A stretch of 64,000 nucleotides of DNA from Protonemura montana (lineage: Eukaryota > Arthropoda > Insecta > Plecoptera > Nemouridae), in assembly GCA_947568835.1 (NCBI GenBank), contig OX387603.1, positions 4,686,701-4,750,700 of the forward strand, written 5' to 3'. The notes under the pieces are model-generated. The model had not been told where the DNA came from. It did no database searches and worked only from the letters and a program-made list of their open reading frames with translations. Position 1 is the first letter of the stretch. The number at the start of each line of letters is the position of its first letter. Below, in pieces: positions 1 to 12,300 of this stretch. A program made the translations under genes and the position numbers.

Positions 1-592
1 TTACTTAATCGGGGTTTTTGGGACGTAGGTGCATTGAAATTAACTTTTAGCACAGGTGCCAAGGTCGTATAAGGAGAGACTAAGTGACTCGACGGGTCAT
101 TAGGGTTTGTTAAGAGACATTAGTGAAACGTTAACCAAACCTTTGTCTTGAGAAATTGTCTGCTGGCAGCCAATCAAAAGGCTTTAGATAAGCGTTCACA
201 TCCATCGGCACCGTGAGAGGGAAGGAAGCCTAAAGGTTAGTCGTGAAATCGACCTGGTAAATAAATTCACAAACGCCCTCCATGCTTTTTGAACGGTAAT
301 GAACTGTAGCATAAAACGGTAACGTAGCACGTATGGACTTTCGGTTTCTGTTTTCTCTGACGCTGACTGAAAAACATGTTGTCGTGTTGAGCGTGGAGGG
401 CGAGATTGATTTTGGCATTTCCACTTTTTGTTAAATATGAAAGAGGTTCAGGACTCGGGGTGAATCCTCGTCTACATCAAGAATAAGTTTGCAAGCCACG
501 AGACTGGGGATGAGATAACCAAATTACGAACTCGTTTTCAATTTTATTAAAAGTAGTACCGATGAGGGTAAACGGATAAATGAGAAGCACAT
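1..592. other. Left edge, no gene recognised
   Basis: AT-rich sequence with short, unsupported frames only. It lies before the 41-bp minisatellite. It could be intergenic or intron 1 of ELOVL-A. Confidence 0.5.
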
Positions 593-1168
593 ATCTCAAA
601 TAAGTTGGATAGAGCATAGGATCCAGCCAGCTGATCTCAAATAACCTGGATAGAGCATAGGATCCAGCCAGCTGATCTCAAATAACCTGGATAGAGCATA
701 GGATCCAGCCAGCTGATCTCAAATAACCTGGATAGAGCATAGGATCCAGCCAGCTGATCTCAAATAACCTGGATAGAGTATAGGATCCAGCCAGCTGATC
801 TCAAATAACCTGGATAGAACATAGGATCCAGCCAGCTGATCTCAAATAACATGGATAGAGCATAGGATCCAGCCAGCTGATCTCAAATAACCTGGATAGA
901 GCATAGGATCCAGCCAGCTGATCTCAAATAACCTGGATAGAGCATAAGATTCACCCAGCTGATCTCAAATAAACTGGATAGAGCATAGGATCCAGTCAGC
1001 TGATCTCAAATAACCTGGATAGAGCATAAGATTCACCCAGCTGATCTCAAATAAACTGGATAGAGCATAGGATCCTGCCAGCTGATCTCAAACAACCTGG
1101 ATTGAGCATAGGATCCAGCCAGCTGATCTCTAATTACATGGACAGAGCATAGGATCCAGCCAGCAGAT
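593..1168. repeat. 41-bp minisatellite, array 1 (about 14 copies)
   Basis: The tandem unit carries ATCTCAAATAACCTGGATAG followed by AGCATAGGATCCAGCCAGCTG. The period is 41 from successive GGATCCAGCC positions (619, 660, 701 and so on). Copies near the right end are more diverged. The same unit in the same orientation forms array 2 near 35.5-36.4 kb. Confidence 0.96.
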
Positions 1169-3134
1169 CAAAATTGAAGTCGTGCAATCTATTGTTGGCT
1201 ACAGGTAGGAGTCCCTAAATCGAAGGTGTCCCTATGATTTTTTTAAGCTGATGTAAAAATTTTGAAACACATTTTCCTTCAATTTTGATTATTTAAGTGG
1301 TGAAAACTACAAAAATCCACAAAAAAGGAAACACTCGTGAAAACATGTCGAATAGCACGGGCTCTTAGAGAGAACTTAAAATCAGAGATTCTGAAGATCT
1401 TGACTTCAACAGACCTTGACATCAAAGTCTCTTGGTGGCCGCCGCCACCCAGATTATTTGAGATCAATGGTTCAAAGTGGTTAAGCAACCATAAAATTTT
1501 GACCATCTTCCGCTGGATTTGCACCAAACAACGGCAAGTGTGTGACAGGCCTGCACGAAACCACAACGGGTGTCCGCTCCTTTGCGAAATAAACCATCTA
1601 TGACGTTTGCAATGTAAAAAGTTGCCGAAAAGGTGATCGCTCGACAGCAACTGCAAGTTGACCTCGACATAACCAAACATAAGGTGGCGTGCAGAAATTA
1701 GGAACACGATTGGGCCACAAGCAGAGACGACAGAGGGCTTTTTACCAATGATTTGGCTGCACACCATGACGGATTATTTATTGACAAATGGCACCTGTTT
1801 TGCAGCTAACAAAAGTTGTCCAAGGTCCTCCTTCGATTAGCATATTAATACTTGAAATTGTGTTTTATCATTTCTCCACAGATTTCACGTGTGCGTAAGA
1901 CTTCAGGGTGACGATTGCTCGCCGCAAAGATGCGCTGTATTGTCTCGGTTTGTTCGATCTCCGCGTTTTTGCGAAAATCTGGGGGGAAATAAAGTAAATT
2001 TCGTGAAGTGGTCTAGTTGACCTGCCAGTTCAGGAGGTCCCAGTACGTTTGATGTCGACACCATAGATATGATTTTGAAGTTCTAAAAAAAGATATATAT
2101 ATTTCCAAACCTGTGCTCAGGCCACACCGAAATCAAAATAATTCTACTATGTAAACCAACGAAATAAATTAATTTTTCGACAAAGTCGGTATTGTTTCCA
2201 TTAACTGTTACAAAGATTTCATTTTAAAATAGCTGGTTCGAGGAAAAACGTGCTTTTCAACTCAAGAATTAACATTATAATTTAACGCTATACCAGTGAA
2301 AAGTTGATCGATTTATCTTTTCGCTGTGTTGGTCTGTGACGAACAGGGTTCATATTGTACCTCCCGTTCTACCACCCACAGGCCTGGGTCCTCTTGGGTG
2401 TGGGGGACTGTCAACTGACGCGTCCTTCTGTCACTGAAATCGCTTTGACACTGCCTCACCTGCAAAGTTATTGTTTCAGCACGTCCATCGACTAATTACA
2501 CATCGCGCCGTCGGTCAAAGAAAGTGGGCATTTCATTTGCATTTCGTAACTCGGCGTCGAGCAGACCATAAACAAACGAATATTGTTGATCTAGGTTAAC
2601 TTTATTTCAGAACGCTAGGTTTTATTTTTTGCCGTCGGATTTCATCTCAACTCGACGTCAACTACAATAATTAATGATCGGAGTAATAAATCGCCAGGTT
2701 GGGTCATGAATACTCAGAAATGCACGATACATTCTCTAAGCGCGTACAGTGTTGTTTGACGGGCGTAGTAGAAAATAGCGCATAAATCCAAAGGTATACG
2801 AAAAAGTCAACAAGAGAAGACAAAATGATTTGGTGCGTTCATGAAATTCGCTTTTGGTCTAATGCCCCCGATTTAAATGGGTGATACAGGCAAATGGATG
2901 AAAGTGTTTTTGTATATGATTATGTTTTTCATAACAACCTAAAGGTTAGATTATGTGCTTTAGCTAGATTTGCCAGCCCTATTAAGATCAACAATTGACT
3001 TAATTTCAAAGCTATGGCACCTTCTGTTGAATTTCTTGTATAATTCAGTCACGTACGCCTTGTTGCATCTATGGTAACCGCTCGATGAAAGTGGAGCAGA
3101 CAAACAGTCTAATTGTCTCTTGTTTCTCCCGCAG
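1169..3134. other. Sequence before ELOVL-A exon 2, no exon recognised
   Basis: I looked for a short exon that starts with ATG and ends in phase 1 at GT, as in ELOVL-B, and found none. A 162-codon frame on the minus strand at 1279-1767 matches nothing I know. A roughly 20-base piece near 1566-1586 matches the 70-bp minisatellite in reverse orientation. Confidence 0.45.
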
Positions 3135-3325
3135 ACCCTCGCGTGAACGACTGGTCCATGATGTCTAGTCCATTGCCTACCCTCTTCATCTGCCTCTTCT
3201 ACGCGTACTTCAGCAAGGTGCTGGGACCCCGACTCATGGAAAACAGGAAGCCGTTCGACCTGCGGAAAATACTCATCTTCTACAACCTCGTGCAGACCAT
3301 ATTCAGTTCGTGGATCTTTTACGAA
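3135..3325 (+). CDS. ELOVL-A exon 2 (first two membrane segments)
   Basis: The exon is 191 nt, enters in phase 1 after a CCCGCAG acceptor and leaves in phase 0 at GAA|GTGAGT. It reads [17 protein letters not shown] at the start and SSWIFYE at the end. The opening acidic-Pro-Arg-Val/Thr...W region and the KVLGPR(L/I)M...RKPF(D/E)L loop are typical of the elongase N-terminal region. Exon 2 of ELOVL-B has exactly the same length and phase. Confidence 0.93.
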
Positions 3326-6300
3326 GTGAGTACCTCTCTGCGATAAGTTCCGAGTGAACAACCCGGCCACTTAACTAGGCTAACGACAAAGCAAGACTAG
3401 CCTAAAAGCTATGATGAAGGTGAACTCTGTGCCGACACTTAGCCTACTCCTGTCATACAGCGCCAACGGCTAGCCAACGCTTGGCCTCGAGTCTGACCTT
3501 GACAAAGTTACGACTCGCCTAAAAGGTAGCAGAGAGTAAACTCGGTGCCACTACGTTTCCTACTCCTGGCCTGCAGCACTAAGGTCCAACCTAGATTTAG
3601 ACTTAGCCCTTTAGTAAATAGGGGTGTCTGTTGGAAAATGGCCGCTGCTTTATCGACGCATGCTTGTTGTCGATATCACTTCTTTTACAATGACGACTTT
3701 CGATTTCTTTTCTTTCATCTTTGCAGATATGAGATGCATATCAATGCAACGCCTATGTGCAAGTGCTCTGTGAGAGTAACCGCGCTTAAAATTGTAACGT
3801 CATGTCGGCACTGTAATGTGGTGTACATGTAACGCGCTAGCGATCGATCACGAACGATATTGCTAATCGCACGGACGACTCGTGTAATCTGTTTGGCGCA
3901 ATTGCGCGGTGCAATCATAGATAAGCTCGTGTTGTGTCGACGCCGCGGAGGGGTGCCTGGACCGGAGTCAGTTTCACCCTCTCGATCAACCTAACCTCGA
4001 CTACTAACTGGCATCGTATCCATTCCCGACTGCAATTCTGTGCAGAATTTTCGATAAAAAACTAGATTTCACAAACGACGGCGAGTGTCCGCTCCTTTGA
4101 CGTGACATAAAGGCGAGTTAAGCTTCTGTTAAGAATCGCTTTGCGGTGCGAACAGTGGCGCGAAGAACACACAAGGCGGTGACACTTTCGCCACAGCTGC
4201 TTTCTAGCCTGTCACTTGTTGCGCAATCGAAGACGCTCTGCTTTGGTATTGTCATTAAGACATAATTAATTAGCGCGTGATTGCCGTTTTTTTTTCAAAC
4301 ACATGTGTTGACTCGATTGAAGTAGTTTGGTAAAGTTAGTTAAGTAGGTTTGAGGAGAATAACTATTCCCGACCTTGTGAATGTATTCGACAGTATTCGA
4401 AGTCCACCGTCTTGCCAAAATACACACATGCACAGAAAAAAAGTTATCGAATTTCAAATTTAATTAAAAAAAAACACGCATAGCTGCAGAAAGAGCATAT
4501 CTGGGCCGGTGATAGAATTTCACGCTGATAGCATAAAACATATAAAATCTATGGATGTATTTAAACACCCAAAATAAGCCCCGTTTGCTTGCGCCGACAA
4601 AAACATTGTTTTATTCCCGACGCGCAATCTTTCACTATGCTATTTTCTGAAATTGTGGGGAAAAAAAGTCGACAGCATATTTTGTGCGAACGTAATGGTC
4701 TGAAATCCCTAAATATTGACTGTCCCTCTCCAGTGAAATATCAATATGGCTCATGTGCAAATATCTATGTGCAGCTGCCACCCGTCGCCGAGCAAACAGA
4801 ATTCTTTGCTTCTGTAGTCAGTAGCGAGGACAATTCTTTACCGTGCAAACTCAATAATGAAACGTCGAGTAAATCCTTAAGTTCACATGCGGAAACTGTG
4901 ATTAAACATCGGTTATCTGCGATCAAAATCGAATCTATAATCATAGCAAAAATGTGATTAGCGAAGATATAAAGGGAGTCACTGGGTTTATATGGGTTTT
5001 GGGAAACCAATTGACCCCAAGTCTAGGTCCACGTTTGGTGGGAATTCACAGCAACCATCGAACGTTTACCAGAAATGCACAAGCTGTCACTTGCCAAGAT
5101 AGTGCCCGAACAAAACGTGAATTTCTGCACACTTCTCGGCGTGAGAAGCCGCTGCACTCGGAGCGAGTTGGCAGTTAGAATATAGGTCTTTGTGTGCTAT
5201 GCTCAGTACTCGATCACTGTTTGGACACGAAGCACTTGAACATTTGTTAAATTGCAATACGTATGTATCGCCTCGCCTCGCCTCGCCTCGTGCACGGTTC
5301 CCTCCCATTATCACATGAGTCAGATCTATAGTGGATGTTCCACTCTACTGTAATTGTTGCAGTCTCGAATCGTTTGAATTGCATTTGGAATTGTGACTCC
5401 ACTGCAGTCTGTATATTTAGCTGAAGATTGTTAACTTATTTTGCAACCACTCTGAACGAAAAAGGATCCGTTTTTTTTAATTTTTTTAGGTTTAAGATGT
5501 TACCTGTAATGTAACAATAAAATGGTAGCTACACCATTTGATGTAGCTCCAACACCGACTTGGATGGTAATAAAATACCATCCAAATAGCCGAATTAAAT
5601 TTTTTTATCATGAAATCCAAGTCGGCGAATCTTAAGCATACAGTAGTAATTGTGTGTACGCATCCATATTTTGCCCCGCTGACACCTCACGTAAAAACCT
5701 ACCTGTATTTCCCCACTTCTTCAACGGCGTAAGTACTTAACGACGTTAATGCCAACGATATGCCAATTTACCGATGTAATCATTGGAAGGATCAACTTGT
5801 TTTAAAACTGTACAACGACAGATTCGCTCATTTTAAGCCGTTCTATTTAACGCATGCCCAGATTGATTCGATGCCTGGCCAAATCGAAATCAGAAGGTGT
5901 AGCTATCTATAAAGGTACTCGGTGAAAATTCTCTTCGCTTAGACACCCATTGAAGGTGTAGAGACGTCTTTAAAGCACCAGTCTTTTATGCGCGTGGAAC
6001 AAAGTCTGTCCTCCTTTTCTTCCCCAACGGCATGCTTTGGTGACGAGCGTTTTCTTAATGACTATTGATTGAGATTTGTTTGCAGATGAAACTTAAAGTG
6101 TACACTTGATCGCTGTTTCGAACTGTCAATAGTCTCGGCAACTCACATTCATCTCGCCGTATTATTCTAGCAGGTTATGTTTTAACTTCATTTGTAGCTT
6201 GGTTTTGTTTGTGCGTGGTCTACGACCAAATACTTCAATGTTGACTATACATATATAGCACGTGATATCCACTGGGGTTTGAAGAACTCAATTTCAGTTG

Positions 6301-9300
6301 CGTTTAACACAGTTTCTTTTTTTTTCTTTTCTTTTCTGTGTCATACTTCTTTTCGAACTTTCGGTTCACCAAACCACTTTCGATTTCGTGCTGTGAAAAT
6401 GTCCGCATGGAAACATTTATTTTCTGCGAATTTTCAAACTGACAACGCGTCTGGATTTTTTTTAATTGAAAAAATTTTAGTTTTCTCAGAAAACTTTTCG
6501 GTCGTTTTGCTGTAAAAGACAAGAAATTTGAGATCACAATAAGGTATCCAGGAGTTTTAATCAAAATCGCGTAGCAGTCGTTGGGCGAGTGCGAACAAAC
6601 ATGAAAGCATGCGCAAATGGTGCACTTTTATGGGTAGAGGAATTAAAGATTTCGTGGTCATGTCACATGTGGTAACGTATCTTGGGGCCATGCACGCTGT
6701 TACGGTGAGAGTACACCCTCCCCACGTGTCAACACGTGACCTGTGTGAACAACACGTGACTCTAACGACCGGACGATGGATATCGCGATATACGACTGCC
6801 ACGCGAAATGTCATCGGGTCATTTTTTAATCTGAGCTCGTTACACTCATTAAGCTGGAGATCATTGGACGTGACCATTGAAAACAAATAGCGTTCGTATT
6901 TGCAACGACTTTTGGTGTTCATTTACTTTCTAAACAACGATTCCGGAAATCGACTCTTCGATGATTTTTGTCAGGAGGCTTCTCGCAAAGTGCTGGCGCA
7001 GGGTTAACTTTTTAATCTCTTCTAGGCTAGGCATCTTCATCAACAGCCTGTAAAACAAGAACAATATTGCAGAGGAGTGGTCAGTTCTGGGTGCTGTTGG
7101 ACAGGAGCAGGCTTGTTCTAGTTTCGGACCGTGTTAACACTTTCTAGGATAGGCAGCTTTATCATCACGTCACACCTTTCCCTCGGTGACAGAGTAAATT
7201 CACATTTTGGGCAACGAACCCATAAATGTGTAGCATTTGAAGGCGAATTTTAGCTTAAAAATATTGCGATTTGAAATTGTATGATCATAGGAAATTTGCG
7301 GTACATTTTCAAGAGAAGTAGCTTATTTGAGGTCGTGTTATGACAGTTGCTCTATAGACATAAGTTAACGATATAAAAAATAAACACATGTTAGTTGAAG
7401 TATTTAGAAGCCAACACAGAGCTTATTTCTGCAAATCTTGTCGGACATTTCTGGTTTGTAGCTATAATAGCAGCCCTGGTTGAATTTTCTGGGACAAGTG
7501 AAATCTGGGAGTTGTCTGGCAATGTGCACCTTTGTCCTTTGTTGTGCATTTATAAAAGCAATCGGTGCTTTCCCCTTGCACACCGATACCTGGGAGCTAT
7601 ATACATTTCGTAACTGCATGTCCAACAAAGTTGATGGAATTTTCATCGTGCACGATTGGACACAAAAGCTAACGAACTTTTGTAAAATGCAAGGCAGCGG
7701 TTGGACGTCACGCCATCATTAGCGATCGACCGCTTTGTAGCTGGCTTGGCAGACAAACTGTCTAGACAATCATTTGTAATATGGACTGAAAACTAGTACA
7801 TATATTTTTTATAAAATCATTTCCGTGAGGTGGTCTGTGATTTCGTTGTCACTCTTCGTTTTGGTTTGATAGCATGCACCCGAAATAAGGGTTTTATTGT
7901 GTTTGTACGGAGTATCGAATACACGGGGACTTATCTTACGTACATGTGGCTATCACTTATGGAACTAAACAACGAGAAATCTTATTACGATAAGATAGGA
8001 AGTGCAAATAATCTTGTTTCCTTCTAATTGTAACTACAAATTCCCGATTTCATGTGCTTGGATATTTCCTTATTCCAGCTTTTATAGCCATTAAAATTTG
8101 TTTCCTTCACCATAAAAAAAAAGTTTGCCGTTGTTGCCGCGCGGTCCAATATGTGCAAAGTGATCCCTGTCGAGGTTTCGTTTATATTTTTGACATCAAC
8201 GCACGATTGTTGAAAGGGAACTAGACCGGGTAAGAGTGTTCCAATACTGGGGGCAGGTCTCATCCCAGTGGTGCAGAATTTCAAATGTGATCTAATACAC
8301 TGTGTTGTTTTGTTCGCAGTACTTGCAGAGCGGCTGGCTGGGACAATACAGCTTCAGGTGCCAGCCCGTAGACTACTCCAACAACCCTATGGCAGTGCGG
8401 GTGAGTTATTTTCCTGGGATAGAAATCACCACTGTAACAATTCATCTTGCACGATAGTAACCATTGGATTCATAGTTAGTCGGAGTCACTGCGCTAATGT
8501 TAAACGTTCTACAGCCCTAAACACGTAGTAACTTGGGTGGTCACCCGATGGAGCTGGCAACCGACCTTTTTACTGCAAGAATTATTAAATTAATTATATT
8601 TTGCAATTATTTAAATAATAGCAACAGATGAGGTTAAGATTAGTAAAGATTGATCGAACGTAAACCAGTCTCAAATGCGAGTAACCTGCGAGAAACAACT
8701 AAATGTTTGTTTGAGACTCGAAACGACGGTGACTCTATCTCTGGTTGGTGACCACTATTTTTGTCAGTGTGGTGGTAATCAGTCGACATTTTTGCAGAGA
8801 CCGTTTAGAAGTCCTCGTTTAAGCCTGTGCCCCCACACGGTAAGAGATTGAACCATTAGAAATGATTCCAATCTTGAAAATCAAATCAGCGGATTACCCA
8901 TGCTGTAACTCCATCGCGTTTCACAAATAAATAGCAGTCGGTCTCCGAATCGCTCTGGGACTGTGGGCCTCGTATGATCCGAGCAGGGAAGTCATATCCA
9001 CCCACGAGCATAAGACGAGTTTGGACAAGTGAAAGCTATTGTTAGACTAATCTGACCCAACATATAGGTCACTGCCTAAGCTATACTCGTAAATCCGTGG
9101 AGAATGTGGACTCTCATGCAGACGCATTTCCGAAGGGAGGCTAAGACTTGACAAGAATCAGACATAAATTTTAGGATAGATATGCTGCCCCCGAGTTTTT
9201 ATGCAAAATCCATGAAATAAGCGTCGAGTTTTAACTTTCAGTGAAGCAATTTCCGTGTACAGAGATAACAATGTCCGTCTATCCGCGAGTAGCGAAACAA

Positions 9301-12300
9301 TCGCGACAATCTAGGTACTATCTTACGCGTGAATTGCATATCTATGAAAGAACATACACTTCTATGGGATTTCTCTCATAGTACCATTGGGTTTCCAAAT
9401 TTCTAACGCGAATGTTAAACAGTCTTCGGGAAAATTGCAGACCGAAGACTTCTAAGTCGATGAAAATATATTCGCCCAGAGATGGAGTCAACGTCTTTTC
9501 GGTGTTGAAAAGTGTACTTAGTTTTTTTTCGCAGATTACTCGCATTTAAGACTAGTTTACGTTCAATTAATCTTGAATGCTCTCAATCTCAACGGTTGAT
9601 ATTCACGTATCGATCATGTGAGTAGTAATTATTTAATTAGAGAAGTGTGTCAAAAACAGCGCCCGCAAGCGCCATCGGACGGTCACAACCATTACTACAT
9701 GTCGGAGGCTCGTTTGCTCAGCAGAAAGTTCAACATAGCGCTGTGGCTCTTACTAATTGGCAACCCAATGATTTACCTGTTGGTCACTAAAGGTCTCTCT
9801 ACGAATCCTTGTACGCCTCATATGCTATTCGGTGTCTACGCCTCGGCTAGGTAATCTATATATCGCCGTTTGTTACGCCCTACCCCCTACCCCAAACCCT
9901 CACGCCGAGTGGCATGTAGCTAGCAAGTATAGCAGTGAAATGCACTGAATGATGCAATGACTGATGCAATTTTTGTAACATTTTTGGGTCAGAATCTGGA
10001 TGTATTTCGAATTTAAAGACCCGCTGGAATGACCGAGTGCTGATTCAGGAGGAACTCAACTAAACGACGGGAGGAACCTACTTCTCTCCAGAGTTTGAGA
10101 TGCGCGTTCATCTACTTCCTGTCTAACGTCATTCGGTTTTCGCGTCCGGAGAATTCGTAATTGGCGGGACATATTTAGTATATCTATAGATACAATTATC
10201 TAGATTATAAGTTTAAACAAAGATGTTGGTAGTTTTATTTCTAATTAAACCAGTTGAGAACGTGGCATAGTTGATTTTTTATATCATCGAGAGTCTATGA
10301 GTCTGTCGGTCCCAGGGACGAATTTATTTTAGTTGAGTGGACCGTAAGGGATTCCATAAAAAGCGTGAAAAGTCTCTAAATTACCCAATCCTTTAATTAC
10401 CGCGTGGTAAATTTGTAGTAATTGTGCGATAATATTCGCAAATTCCTTTTGAAAACTCATCTCATGATTCGTCCTCTCGCTATGAATGATACAGCATAAA
10501 AACGTCTCCCACGAGACAGGGCACAAAAAATCGTAGACAGTTTTTTTCAAAAACTATTTTGCATATCTGAATGACTCTTTACGTGAATGGTTTATCATCA
10601 ATGGGAGTGACACAATACAGCGTACTACGGCCAGTCACTACTTCCCGTACTATTTTGTTTACTACGTGTCAGCCATTGTATTCTACTTCCCCGTTAGCTT
10701 TTTTTTTTCAATCAAGTGTTCAATCAGATAATTAATTATGAGTGTATTGACACTGAATAATACCATTGCATATTATAACCCATTGTCCGCTGCTGTCCCC
10801 ATTGTGACTGCCTTATGTAATTGAGACATTTATATGATATGCAGATATGATCATGCAATTATCGTTGTTGTTACCTACTGTCAATCACCGCTATTATCTG
10901 GATTTTTTACTCATATCGCCGAAGTGTTCACGCATGCCAAATTGGTCGCGAATTTACCGTTGGGCGACGAAATGTTTTGAAGTATTTGCGCAAATTTCTT
11001 GCCACTGGGTTTACGCAGGGATACGCAGGGATACGCAGAGATATTCTTCAAGTTTTTCTTTCTCTCTTTGGGTGAAATCTGGCATGGACGAAACTTTCAG
11101 AGGTCAATTTGGAGTCTGATTCAGTGGCGACCTTCCATGATTTCCGAGAGGAAATGTTTAAAAAGGGTGCTTGAACCACCTCTGGGTGCAAAAGCGCCCA
11201 GCACATTTCGTGACTGGGTGTTTCCTACGCTTTCCGCTCGTTGACCACATGCACATGACATGCAGGATATCAATTATTTCAGAAATGTCACTAGAATATT
11301 TAGAAAAAATCCCAGAAAATTATATTTTAATTTATGTGAAATTAGATATATTAGACCACTATATACACAGTGTTTTTGTTGCTAATGCAGTGTATGTATT
11401 TTTAATTAATTTCGCTATTTTATATTTTCCAGATGGCGCACACGTGTTGGTGGTACTACTTCTCCAAGTTCACGGAGTTCTTTGACACGGTAATTGGACC
11501 AACATTCGGTGTTTGGTTATTAATCGAGGAGTCAGCTTTCCCTGCATGTCCGGTACAATATCATCTCCATTAGGCACCACGCCCATTACAACCGCCCGGG
11601 TTTGCGTAGTGGATGGTAAACATGTATGGTTCGTCCCCCTCATTCTATTCTCTGCACCGAGATTGTGCCAGTGCCGTTTTAGAGGCTATAGAGCTCCTCA
11701 AAAATACTTCTGTTTAAATGTCGACTCCTAGACCTCATCCCAATTGGAACACACAAAAGACCCAGAAATCCACAGAACTAGAAAGTACATTTTCACGAGT
11801 TTTTCCCGCTGGGCACTGTGGCCCCAATCCCGCATTACAAATATCTCTAGAAGTAGGAACACCTTACAGAAATAAGCACTCAAAATAAGTCCACCACTGA
11901 CCCAAACTCTTACCTGACGACTTGTTTTGGTGTCGAGAGGTCAGTTTTTCGCCACAACTTTGTTGAGATTAGTACAATTACTGATAATAACAACTCCACA
12001 ATCTAATGTCTGTAATATGTTTCCCTATCTAGGGGTTTGTAGGGCTGTAAAGGTAAAATACGCGACGGATTTGTCTAAAAAACGCGGCGTATCTAGGTTA
12101 GGATGGTCCAGAGTTACAGTGAAAATGTCGATGCAATCGGCTATTTCGTTTGGCAGCTAGGTTGCTGAAGTCGTTGGGCGCTTTTCAAGGTCGTAGCTTG
12201 GAATTAAAATTTTCGGAACATGCACTTGTGATTCACTCGCTTTAAAAAATATTTCTCAATGCAAGCCGGTCGCAGCCTTCTAAATGATACGAGCCCTTAG

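Noticed and set aside
593..1168. CRISPR array
   Set aside because: Direct tandem repeats without unique spacers in a eukaryotic genome; a minisatellite explains them.
1279..1767. 162-codon minus-strand frame
   Set aside because: No recognisable domain, transcript signal or splice sites; it overlaps a fragment of the 70-bp repeat.
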